Source: Rivularia sp034931125 (GTDB taxonomy: Bacteria > Cyanobacteriota > Cyanobacteriia > Cyanobacteriales > Nostocaceae). Taken from it: a DNA stretch of 64,000 bases. Positions 53,876 to 61,418 of this stretch are shown here, piece after piece (position 1 is the first letter of the stretch; every line of letters begins with the position of its first letter). Below the pieces are notes generated by a model, which worked only from the letters and a program-made list of their open reading frames with translations, did not search any database and was not told where the DNA came from. The stretch spans positions 85,781-149,780 of the forward strand of contig NZ_JAYGHM010000009.1 of NCBI RefSeq assembly GCF_034931125.1. Direction: 5' to 3'. The position numbers and the translations under genes were made by a program.

Positions 53876-55495
53876 ATGAAACGTCAATGGAAGTCATTGA
53901 TACTCACCTTCAATTGGGTATTACTCTCTCTTGGTACTTCTGTTTTTATCATCCTGACTCAATCACCGCAAATTACAGTTGCTCAAGAACCGGCTGTAAT
54001 TATCAAAACTCCAGAAACTGTAACAGATACCGTTAAAGAAAAACCCGAATCATCTACCGAACAAAAAAAGCCCGAAGTAGAAGAAGTAAAAGAAGAAGCC
54101 AAACCGACTCCCGAAGAAATTGCCCGTCAGAAAAAGCTGATGGAAGGAGACAAACTTTATCAAGCGGGAAATATAGCCCAAGCCGAAAAAATATACCGCT
54201 CAGCCAAAGAAACTTTTACAAACACATCCGAGATAAAACCACCTAACGCAGCAATAGTTGACCCCGTACAATTACCTCCCGCAGCCAAAGTTTATTGGAG
54301 AGAAGGACAAGCAGGAATTGTCACTAATTTGCAAACTAGAACTTTAGTACCGTTAGAACTGTTAGTAGAAAAATATCCAGAATTTATTCCAGGTAATATA
54401 AAATATGCCGAAGCTCTGAAAAAATACGGTCAAAACAAAAAAGCTTTAGAAGTTTTAGAAAGAGCTACATCGCTCTATCCTAATCAAGCAGAATTGGTAA
54501 AAGTCAGAGTAGATGCTCTTTCAGACGAGAAAGAATGGATGCAAGCCTCCTTAGCAGCGCGTCAATTTGCCCTGCTTAACCCCGACAATTCCCGAGCTTC
54601 TGAATTTACTCAAATTGCAGATGAGAAACTGAAAAAATACACCTCCTATATCCGTAGAGAAACCAGAGGAAACGCGATAGCGAACATCATTACGGGTGTT
54701 GTCGGTTATGCTGCTACAGGTAGTCTGCTTGGTCCATTTTCTGCCCTCGACTCCACCTTGATGCTATTAAAAGGCGAACAAGGAGTAGGTCGTTCGGTAG
54801 CGAAACAAGCCAAAAAGGGGATGGACTTAATCGAAGACAAAGAAGTAAACGAATATATCAACGGAATCGGGCAAAAACTCGCTAAAATCGCCGGACGCAA
54901 CGAATTTGAATACGAATTCTTCGTCATACCCGAAGACAGCCTTAACGCCTTTGCCTTACCCGGTGGTAAAGTTTTCATTCATGCAGGTGCGATCGCTAAA
55001 ACAAATTCCGAAGCAGAAATCGGCGGATTAATCGGACATGAACTATCTCACGCAGTACTTTCCCACGGATTTCAACTAGTAACTCAAGCCAACTTAATAT
55101 CCAACGTCACTCAGTATATTCCTCTAGGCGGAACCGTCGGCAGAATACTTACCTTTGACTATAGCCGCGACATGGAGCGTCAAGCCGATAGACTGGGGAC
55201 AAGATTAATCGTAGCGAGTGGTTACGCTGCGGACGGTCTGCGTAACTTAATGGTCACAATGAAAAAAGAGCAGAAAAACGCTCCTCCAGTATGGTTATCG
55301 ACCCACCCCGGAGGTAGTGAAAGGGTGCGTTATTTAGAAGCTTTAATTACCACCAACGGATACAATCGCTACGCTTACGAAGGAGTGGCATCACATCAAA
55401 AAATCAAAGATCGAGTTAAGCAAATCATGAAAGAAAAAGAAGAGAAAGATAAGAAAAAAGACGATGAAAATAAGAAGCCACAGGAAGATAGATAA
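53876..55495 (+). CDS. Exported M48 metalloprotease with TPR-like repeats
   Basis: A 539-residue protein with an N-terminal signal or anchor (SLILTFNWVLLSLGTSVFII, cleavage possible after VAQ), an acidic/Lys-rich linker, and TPR-like helices (DKLYQAGNIAQAEKIYRSAK, ALKKYGQNKKALEVLERATS). The M48 protease domain contains NAFALPGGKVFIHAGAI, zinc site HELSH (His388, Glu389, His392) and the third ligand Glu in SRDMERQADRLG. It resembles BepA/LoiP-type periplasmic proteases that look after outer-membrane proteins. The tail is Lys/Glu-rich. It lies between the kinase and the COP23 gene. Confidence 0.92.
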   Translation: MKRQWKSLILTFNWVLLSLGTSVFIILTQSPQITVAQEPAVIIKTPETVTDTVKEKPESSTEQKKPEVEEVKEEAKPTPEEIARQKKLMEGDKLYQAGNIAQAEKIYRSAKETFTNTSEIKPPNAAIVDPVQLPPAAKVYWREGQAGIVTNLQTRTLVPLELLVEKYPEFIPGNIKYAEALKKYGQNKKALEVLERATSLYPNQAELVKVRVDALSDEKEWMQASLAARQFALLNPDNSRASEFTQIADEKLKKYTSYIRRETRGNAIANIITGVVGYAATGSLLGPFSALDSTLMLLKGEQGVGRSVAKQAKKGMDLIEDKEVNEYINGIGQKLAKIAGRNEFEYEFFVIPEDSLNAFALPGGKVFIHAGAIAKTNSEAEIGGLIGHELSHAVLSHGFQLVTQANLISNVTQYIPLGGTVGRILTFDYSRDMERQADRLGTRLIVASGYAADGLRNLMVTMKKEQKNAPPVWLSTHPGGSERVRYLEALITTNGYNRYAYEGVASHQKIKDRVKQIMKEKEEKDKKKDDENKKPQEDR

Positions 55496-55704
55496 GTGAG
55501 TTATATAAGCCTTCCCTATTCCCTATTGCCTATTTCCTACTCTTTCCCTAAACGAAATGTTTAATCTATTTTGCACGAGTACTTATTAATCACAAAATTA
55601 ATACAATATGCCAGTTGCACAAGTGCTACAAAATTAAAATACTACCGAATCATTTACCGAAAAACTTCGTCAATACAAATAAGTAACTCCTAATAATTTT
55701 TACC

Positions 55705-55710
55705 GGAGGA
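55705..55710 (+). promoter_or_regulatory. Strong ribosome binding site of the COP23 gene
   Basis: GGAGGA six bases before the ATG at 55717, the strongest Shine-Dalgarno match noticed in the window; it fixes the start. Confidence 0.75.
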
Positions 55711-55716
55711 TGATTC

Positions 55717-56514
55717 ATGTCATCTAGACCTTTTAAGTTAGTATTTTTAAGCGGTTTGGCATTATCCGTATTATTCGGTAATTCCCCTGCAATGGCACAA
55801 TACACCTCCTCAGACGATGCTGTCGTAGTACCCACAACCGGAACCAGTGGTACCACAACCACACGCACATCAACCCCGACAGGAACATCAACCACAACCT
55901 CCACAAGTAGTTCTTCCCAAACCGTTGACACCGCAACTCGGTTTAGCTGTCAAATGGATAACGGTAGCTACACCGTCATGTACGCTCCTCAAAGTCAATC
56001 ATCACAACAATATTTTGCTTGGGCTACTCCTCAAGCTTTGGGTGGTGGTTGGGATGCACAAAAACGCTGTGCTACCATCGCTCAACGTTTAGAAACCTAT
56101 CGTCCAGACGGTTTATTAGAACTTCGTACCTCAACCTTGAATGGATACGACGTTTTATGCGTCACCAGCGAAGCCAACCCCGCTTGTCGTATGGTACTAA
56201 CAGTTCCTCCCGGTAGAGATGCTTACCAAGTACGCAACGACGTTTTCCAAAATTTAGTTTCAGCAGATAGCGGACAGCAAACTATCGGCGTTAATACTTA
56301 CAGGGGTGGCGGATTAGAAGACGCAGTAAACCTAGGTAGAACCCTACTTGGTAATGGTAATAAGGTAGTATCTAGAGATGCCATTCAGCTAAAACCCTTC
56401 TTAGACAAGAAAGATGGTGGTAACGGACAACTATTAGGAAAAGTCAAAAAAACCGCTCCCCAGTCTCGTCCATCTCAATCAGGTAACAGATTGAATCCCG
56501 ATAGATTCCGCTAA
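55717..56514 (+). CDS. COP23-domain exported protein
   Basis: A 265-residue exported protein. Signal peptide SGLALSVLFGNSPAMAQ with cleavage after MAQ or AMA (about residue 27). A Thr/Ser-rich linker (TTGTSGTTTTRTSTPTG...) leads to a COP23 domain (FSCQMDNGSYTVMYAPQ, WDAQKRCATIAQRLETY, LCVTSEANPACRMVLTVPPG) with four Cys that may form disulphides. COP23 was first seen as a circadian-oscillating membrane-associated protein of Cyanothece. The C-terminus is basic. Its place behind kinase and protease suggests an envelope role. Confidence 0.9.
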   Translation: MSSRPFKLVFLSGLALSVLFGNSPAMAQYTSSDDAVVVPTTGTSGTTTTRTSTPTGTSTTTSTSSSSQTVDTATRFSCQMDNGSYTVMYAPQSQSSQQYFAWATPQALGGGWDAQKRCATIAQRLETYRPDGLLELRTSTLNGYDVLCVTSEANPACRMVLTVPPGRDAYQVRNDVFQNLVSADSGQQTIGVNTYRGGGLEDAVNLGRTLLGNGNKVVSRDAIQLKPFLDKKDGGNGQLLGKVKKTAPQSRPSQSGNRLNPDRFR

Positions 56515-56519
56515 TTGGA

Positions 56520-56569
56520 TTTTGGATTACCCTGCGGGAAGACGCTTCCGCGTCAATAGATTTTGGATT
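56520..56569. repeat. Dispersed 49-bp repeat, inverted copy of 21452-21500
   Basis: Contains CCCTGCGGGAAGACGCTTCC, a palindromic core, six bases after the COP23 stop codon. Confidence 0.75.
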
Positions 56570-56610
56570 AAAAGAAATCTGAAGTATAAAAATTAATCTT
56601 GTTTTGTATT

Positions 56611-56634
56611 GCGGGTAGAAATACCCGCTTTATT
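56611..56634 (+). terminator. Rho-independent terminator of the COP23 gene
   Basis: GCGGGTA (56611-56617), loop GAAA (a GNRA-like tetraloop), TACCCGC (56622-56628), then TTTATTT. Confidence 0.8.
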
Positions 56635-56707
56635 TATGGGAAATACTATTAGACATTTTCTGCATTGGCTTATCATATAATTAGAATTGTTGAAAAAACT
56701 CCAAAGA

Positions 56708-56935
56708 ATGAGTGAAACAGCAGAAAAATTTAAACTAGAACTTTCTCAGCTTTCTACAAAAGAACGTGCTGAAATTGCCTACTTTTTGATTCATTCTTTA
56801 GATGAAGATGTAGATGATAATCTAGATGCCTGGGATACGGAATTAACTCAGCGGTTGGAGGATATTAATCGCAAAACCGCTATTGGAGAGCCATCATCTC
56901 AAGTTTTTTCTGAGTTACGAGAAAAATATTCGTGA
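56708..56935 (+). CDS. Addiction-module antitoxin (TIGR02574 type)
   Basis: A 75-residue protein from ATG at 56708 (an in-frame TTG at 56687 is less likely). FKLELSQLSTKERAEIAYFL and SLDEDVDDNLDAWDTELTQR fit the family of small antitoxins next to RelE-like toxins. Its stop overlaps a GTG start by four bases, where the toxin gene should begin, but that toxin is broken. The antitoxin may now be an orphan or act on other toxins. Confidence 0.88.
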   Translation: MSETAEKFKLELSQLSTKERAEIAYFLIHSLDEDVDDNLDAWDTELTQRLEDINRKTAIGEPSSQVFSELREKYS

Positions 56936-57131
56936 AGTTTATTGTTATTCACACCGAAGCTCGATAGGAGCTTGATGCTGCAATAGCTTATTATGAAATT
57001 CAACAAGTCGGGTTGGGGATTTATCGGGTGCTTATTCTCGTAGGATCAATATACAGCATCGATTAGTCTATGAGGTAATTGAATCCGAGCAAGTAGTTAA
57101 GATAATTCGGATGTGGACGCATTACGAGTAA
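56932..57131 (+). pseudogene. Decayed RelE/YoeB-type toxin gene
   Basis: From GTG at 56932 the frame reads VKFIVIHTEAR, then TAG at 56965-56967 where the family has Gln or Glu, then ELDAAIAYYEIQQVGLGIY. After a frame change the end reads QHRLVYEVIESEQVVKIIRM followed by WTHYE and TAA at 57129-57131, a typical RelE/YoeB C-terminus with the catalytic His-Tyr. A stop and a frameshift with internal loss make it non-functional. Confidence 0.8.
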
Positions 57132-57362
57132 GTTGTAGCAATTGTCTGGAAATAAAATTGCGATCGCATAACGCTGCTTCAAACAGATTGCATTTACAAA
57201 ATATAAAGGAAAACCGGGTTTCTCTTGATATAGAATTTCTTGGGTTCCACTCCATTTCACTGTGTTCATTTTCTACTAATATGATTCTTAGGATTGCAAC
57301 TGGTATGGAAAACATCCCAATTCCCCATGACCAATTCCCCATGACCAATTCTCAAGTATAAA

Positions 57363-57863
57363 ATGTTTAGCAGACCCCAACCCATAGAACCCGAACCCGG
57401 ACAAGAATCAGTATGGGATTATCCCCGTCCCCCACGTTTAGAAGATACCGATAAACACATTCAAATCATCTTTAACGGCGAAACCATTGCAGATACCAAG
57501 CAAGCAAAGCGCGTTTTAGAAACCAGTCATCCCCCCAATTACTATATTCCACCCGAAGACATCAAAATGGAATATTTAATTCCAACACCGCAATCGAGTT
57601 TTTGTGAATGGAAAGGACGTGCTAGCTATTACACTATTAAAGTTGGCGATAAAGAAGCCCAGAATGTCGCCTGGTATTACACTAACCCCACAGAAGCATT
57701 TGCATCTATGAAAGACTACGTAGCTTTTTACGCTCATGTTATGGATGCTTGCTACATTGATGGCGAAAAAGTCGAACCGCAACCGGGAAACTTTTATGGT
57801 GGTTGGGTAAATAAAGATATTGTGGGACCATTTAAAGGGATTCCTGGTAGTTGGGGATGGTGA
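57363..57863 (+). CDS. DUF427 domain protein
   Basis: A 166-residue protein of the DUF427 family, a compact beta fold. KHIQIIFNGETIADTKQAKR, CEWKGRASYYTIKVGDKEAQ NVAWYYTNP-like block and KDYVAFYAHVMDACYIDGEK are family marks. No enzyme activity is established. It is cytosolic and stands alone; the stretch upstream (57132-57362) contains short repeats and no gene. Confidence 0.92.
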   Translation: MFSRPQPIEPEPGQESVWDYPRPPRLEDTDKHIQIIFNGETIADTKQAKRVLETSHPPNYYIPPEDIKMEYLIPTPQSSFCEWKGRASYYTIKVGDKEAQNVAWYYTNPTEAFASMKDYVAFYAHVMDACYIDGEKVEPQPGNFYGGWVNKDIVGPFKGIPGSWGW

Positions 57864-57921
57864 GAAGAGTTAGGAATTAGGAGTGAGCAGTTAGGAGTTA
57901 AAGAATATTTTATGAGTATTC

Positions 57922-58069
57922 GGCGGTTGAAACCGCAGCTACAAAGGCAAAGTCCACCTGCGTGGACTTCAATTCATAACCCGCGCAGGCGGGTTTTGCT
58001 TGTGTAGACAAGCCACTGCGTTGCGGAGGTTCCCTCCGTTGAAGCAAGTGGCGTGCGGTTTCAACCGCC
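57922..58069. repeat. Nested palindromic element with perfect 16-bp terminal inverted repeats
   Basis: The ends GGCGGTTGAAACCGCA (57922-57937) and TGCGGTTTCAACCGCC (58054-58069) are exact complements. Inside are GTCCAC..GTGGAC and CCCGC..GCGGG hairpins. 148 bases, no coding capacity; a mobile palindromic unit by structure. Confidence 0.85.
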
Positions 58070-58080
58070 AGATAAATTTA

Positions 58081-58182
58081 ATTCCCAACTCCCAACTCCC
58101 AACTCCTAACTCCCAACTCCCAACTCCCAACTCCCAACTCCTAACTCCTAACTCCTAACTCCCAACTCCCAACTCCCAATAC
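58081..58182. repeat. STRR heptamer array
   Basis: CAACTCC/TAACTCC heptamers, about 14 units, ending just before the ZnuA-like gene stop. Confidence 0.9.
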
Positions 58183-58189
58183 CCATACA

Positions 58190-59185
58190 TTATTTATCAA
58201 ATATCAAATACGTTCCTTCCAAACCTTCGATAATTGTGCGAGTATTGGTTGTCATCATTTTTTGATAAGTGTCCGCATCGCTTCCCGGTAAACCCAAATT
58301 TTCTGCAAAAAGCTGTCTTTCAGATATCTTTATTTGCGCTTTTTCAGCTACAGATTTGATTAATTGAGGACTAACTGTAGGCTGGACAAAAATTGTCGGT
58401 ACATTAGTTTTTTCCAGGGTTTTAGCTAGTAAGTTAACTTTCACATCGGATATTTGTTCTGTAGGACTAATAAATCTCAAGGTTCCCGCCAATTTCAAAC
58501 CATAAGCGCGAACGTAATAAGCCATTGCATTGTTAGTTGTTACTAAAGTACGCTTTCCTGAAGGAATAGTCCCAATTCTGGTTTTTATCCAGCTATCTAA
58601 CTGTGAAATTTGATTTGTTATTTTTTGAGTATTACTTTGATAAGTTTTGGCATTTTCAGGTAATGTTCTAGCTAAATTAATATTGATAACTTCGACCATT
58701 TTTACCGCATTTTTAGCATTGTGCCATATATAAGGATCGGCTACTTTTTTGCCATTTTGAGTTATCATTAATGGTACGGGTACGGCTATTTTAGCTACAG
58801 GAACTTTCGGTGCGGAATTTTTACTAGCAAGAATAAATTTTTCTAATCCCGGCTCTAAGTTGTAACCGTTAAAAATGATTAATTTCGCTTGATTTATAGC
58901 TTGCTGGTCGGCTGGGGTTGGTTGATAAACTTTAGGATTTATTGATGCTGGAGTTAAGCAAGTAAGATTAATTGTTTTTGCGGCAATTTGTTTTGTTAAG
59001 TCGCATAGAACGCTAGTAGTTGCGACTACTTTGGGTAAATTTTTATTAACTGTAGTGTTTGCTACAGTTGTTGTGTAAGATGAAGTGTTGTTTGAATTAT
59101 CGGAATTATTACAGCCATAAAATGATACGGTAAAAAGAATAAAGATAATACGCAGAGTTTTGTTTAAGAGTAATTTTTCTAACAT
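58190..59185 (-). CDS. ZnuA/MntC-family binding lipoprotein lacking canonical metal ligands
   Basis: A cluster A-I metal-binding lipoprotein by fold. About 331 residues from ATG at 59185, chosen because it puts the lipobox-like SFYGC 25 residues in; an upstream ATG is at 59221. Numbered from that upstream Met, the family pattern DPHxYxPTP reads NPKVYQPTP (Lys97), DPHIW reads DPYIW (Tyr164), the third His in VTTHDA reads VTTNNA (Asn230), the Glu in FAEVTV reads FVQPTV (Gln280), and the Asp in ADSLG reads AENLG (Glu307). All usual Zn or Mn ligands are changed, while the backbone is conserved (PGSDADTYQKMM). No permease or ATPase is adjacent. It may bind something else or act as a regulator. Confidence 0.88.
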   Translation of the reverse strand: MLEKLLLNKTLRIIFILFTVSFYGCNNSDNSNNTSSYTTTVANTTVNKNLPKVVATTSVLCDLTKQIAAKTINLTCLTPASINPKVYQPTPADQQAINQAKLIIFNGYNLEPGLEKFILASKNSAPKVPVAKIAVPVPLMITQNGKKVADPYIWHNAKNAVKMVEVININLARTLPENAKTYQSNTQKITNQISQLDSWIKTRIGTIPSGKRTLVTTNNAMAYYVRAYGLKLAGTLRFISPTEQISDVKVNLLAKTLEKTNVPTIFVQPTVSPQLIKSVAEKAQIKISERQLFAENLGLPGSDADTYQKMMTTNTRTIIEGLEGTYLIFDK

Positions 59186-59240
59186 AAATTCATCATTATT
59201 ATTTGTTTTATTTTGCCTCATACAGTTGTTTATTTACCAA

Positions 59241-59259
59241 CAGAATGATTATCATTGTC
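59241..59259. promoter_or_regulatory. Fur/Zur-like box in divergent promoter
   Basis: CAGAATGATTATCATTGTC agrees at 16 of 19 positions with the Fur-type box GATAATGATTATCATTATC. It lies 38 bases before the MinD/CooC-like ATPase start and 56 bases from the ZnuA-like start, so it could control both by metal status. Confidence 0.6.
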
Positions 59260-59296
59260 ATTGGTACAAATATTTCTTCAGCCTTGAGATATCGCA

Positions 59297-60241
59297 ATGA
59301 CTATTAATATTGATGCAACTTCTAATAACGTTGTCATAGCCTTGATGGGTAAAGGTGGAACGGGTAAGACTTTTACTTCACTGTGTTTAATCCAAAGTTT
59401 GAGGAAGTTGAATCAAGCAATGATTGTAGCGGATGCAGACACTAACAGGTCACTTTCGCGTTATCTTGCTGCTCATTATCTGGGATACGGGGAAGAGGAA
59501 TTAAAGCAACTTCCGCTAATAACTCAAGCTGAGCAAGATTTTTACGAGTTTCAAGAACTGAATTCCGAGCAAACTTACCGCGAATTTTACGGTACTCCAT
59601 TCGACCAAGTAAAGAAGTTTTCGGTTGAACCACCGGATTATTTTACTCAAAAATACACAAAATCCATTGACGATAAACTTGCATTAATGTCAATAGGAAC
59701 CAGTGCAATGCGGATGGAAGAACTTTATTCTACTCGTTGTTCTCACGCAACTTTAAACCCGTTAAAGGCTTGGTTAGCTTTGTCTAAAAACGGAATTGTT
59801 GTTCTTGACTGCGGTGGTGGTGAAGATTCGGGTAGATTCGGTTTACCTATTGGTGCGAATGTAGTAGTTGTGGTAGTGGAAGCGACTCCCGATTCTGTGG
59901 CAATTTCCGAAGATATCCGCGCTATTGATGAAGAATTGGGAATTCCTGTAGTTTACGTTTTGAATAAGTGTCTCAATCAGTTCCCAGAAGTTGCAGCTTT
60001 TGAATCGCAACATCAAGACACGATTGTCGGTAAAATTCCTTTTATGCCTGCGATTTATGGTAAAAATCCCTTAGAAGTATTTAACGAAATTGAAGGTATA
60101 TTTACGCCTATAGTTGAGAAGATTTTATCTCAAAAATTAAGTTCTTCTCAACAAAGATGGGAAAGAGTATTAAGGTGGCAAGAAAGGTTGCAGGAGCAAC
60201 GAGAAAGTAACAAAAGTCAACCCTTCAGTTTTATTTCTTAA
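59297..60241 (+). CDS. MinD/CooC-type deviant Walker A ATPase
   Basis: A 314-residue SIMIBI-class ATPase. The deviant P-loop is LMGKGGTGKTFTSLCL (residues 16-31, Lys24, signature Lys19). Switch I region is IVADADTNRSLSRYL, switch II IVVLDCGGGEDSGRFGLPIG, base motif VVYVLNKC. CooC/Mrp-like members place metals or move proteins; the residues between 80 and 160 have no clear family mark. It lies over a Fur/Zur-like box beside a ZnuA-type protein, so a metal-related role is plausible (inference). It converges with the next P-loop gene, with three bases between stop codons. Confidence 0.85.
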   Translation: MTINIDATSNNVVIALMGKGGTGKTFTSLCLIQSLRKLNQAMIVADADTNRSLSRYLAAHYLGYGEEELKQLPLITQAEQDFYEFQELNSEQTYREFYGTPFDQVKKFSVEPPDYFTQKYTKSIDDKLALMSIGTSAMRMEELYSTRCSHATLNPLKAWLALSKNGIVVLDCGGGEDSGRFGLPIGANVVVVVVEATPDSVAISEDIRAIDEELGIPVVYVLNKCLNQFPEVAAFESQHQDTIVGKIPFMPAIYGKNPLEVFNEIEGIFTPIVEKILSQKLSSSQQRWERVLRWQERLQEQRESNKSQPFSFIS

Positions 60242-60244
60242 TAA

Positions 60245-61324
60245 TTACTGATTAATAGCTGCACTTTCCAATTCTGCATAAAGCCTCTCAAGTTTATCAG
60301 AAATCAATATTTCTTTCATTTGAGATAATAGAATATTCATGCTATCAAATACGGGAATATCTGTATACTCACTCAGTTCTTTAATATGAAGTGGAGAACT
60401 TGAACATATACCAGAGATTGCGTCAGGAATTAATCCAAATTTCTGTTTAAGAACCTGTAATCCTCCAATAGCCCCAAAAGCGTCAGCGGCACAAAAAATT
60501 AGCTTATGAATGCGTGATTGAACATCACGAGATTGAAGCAACATTGCCGTTTCTCGTTGATTAATGCCATCCGCTATTTCTACTACCCAATAATTTTCTT
60601 TATTATTAGCATATTTCAAATCCAATTTATTGAAAATATCTAAAACTTCAGCTTCTGTAATTAAATAGGTAGAAGGATAGCCCAAATATGAAAAATCTGC
60701 ATAAGGATTTGCTCCGGCATCATTCATATATAAAATATCTTTTAAACTTGCAACTCCCGTAATCTTGGAAGCTCTTACACAATACCCTAATGCAGTCAGC
60801 GACCAACAACAAGCTACTGCTGCCATACTTTTACCAGAGTTCATCGCTGTACCACAAACTAAAATCAGCTTGCTTCTAGGGTATTTTTTAATATTAATTT
60901 TCGGGGTAATTAAACAGAAAGATTTAGTATTGATTTTATTCCCATTTTCATGACATACTTGCCCCAAAATTTTAATTCGAGTTGGGTCAATAACTTTGGA
61001 GTTTTTTGTTTTTACCGTACCGATGACACCAGAACGTGCAAGCAAATCAACTTCTTCTTCTACTTCAGATGGAATTAAACCTTCATAATAATCTGGTGCA
61101 TATCTATTACCAAAAACAAATATAGCTTTTACTCCATCCTGAATTTGATGAATTCGTCCAGATTTATTTTCTAATTCTCGATGTAGACCAATACGACTCA
61201 CTACACCATAAACTACATCACCAATTTCTGGTAGACCTTCTAAAGGTTTGTAGAATTTCAGGTACTTTGATTCTACTGTATAAGCTGCACTAGGAAGGAT
61301 AAAACCTTTACTTATTTTTTTCAT
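60245..61324 (-). CDS. P-loop protein related to the DUF1611 C-terminal domain, function unknown
   Basis: A 359-residue protein. Residues 1-145 form a beta-rich N-terminal domain (GDVVYGVVSRIGLHRELENK, YAPDYYEGLIPSEVEEEVDL). The second half has a P-loop LVCGTAMNSGKSMAAVACCW (Lys165, Ser166), then ASKITGVASLKDILYMNDAG, YLGYPSTYLITEAEVLDIFN, VVEIADGINQRETAMLLQSR and KLIFCAADAFGAIGG. The GTxMNSGKS loop resembles the DUF1611/DgcN and BioD/MobB group. I do not recognise a characterised member. It may be a kinase, ligase or ATP-dependent chaperone. Convergent with the MinD/CooC-like ATPase. Confidence 0.72.
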   Translation of the reverse strand: MKKISKGFILPSAAYTVESKYLKFYKPLEGLPEIGDVVYGVVSRIGLHRELENKSGRIHQIQDGVKAIFVFGNRYAPDYYEGLIPSEVEEEVDLLARSGVIGTVKTKNSKVIDPTRIKILGQVCHENGNKINTKSFCLITPKINIKKYPRSKLILVCGTAMNSGKSMAAVACCWSLTALGYCVRASKITGVASLKDILYMNDAGANPYADFSYLGYPSTYLITEAEVLDIFNKLDLKYANNKENYWVVEIADGINQRETAMLLQSRDVQSRIHKLIFCAADAFGAIGGLQVLKQKFGLIPDAISGICSSSPLHIKELSEYTDIPVFDSMNILLSQMKEILISDKLERLYAELESAAINQ

Positions 61325-61418
61325 TTTCTATTTCAAATGTAATCAACTGTTTTTTCCTTTTATACTACCGAATACCCACAAGAATGTTTTTTAGAAATAA
61401 GACTTTAAATCAAAAATA

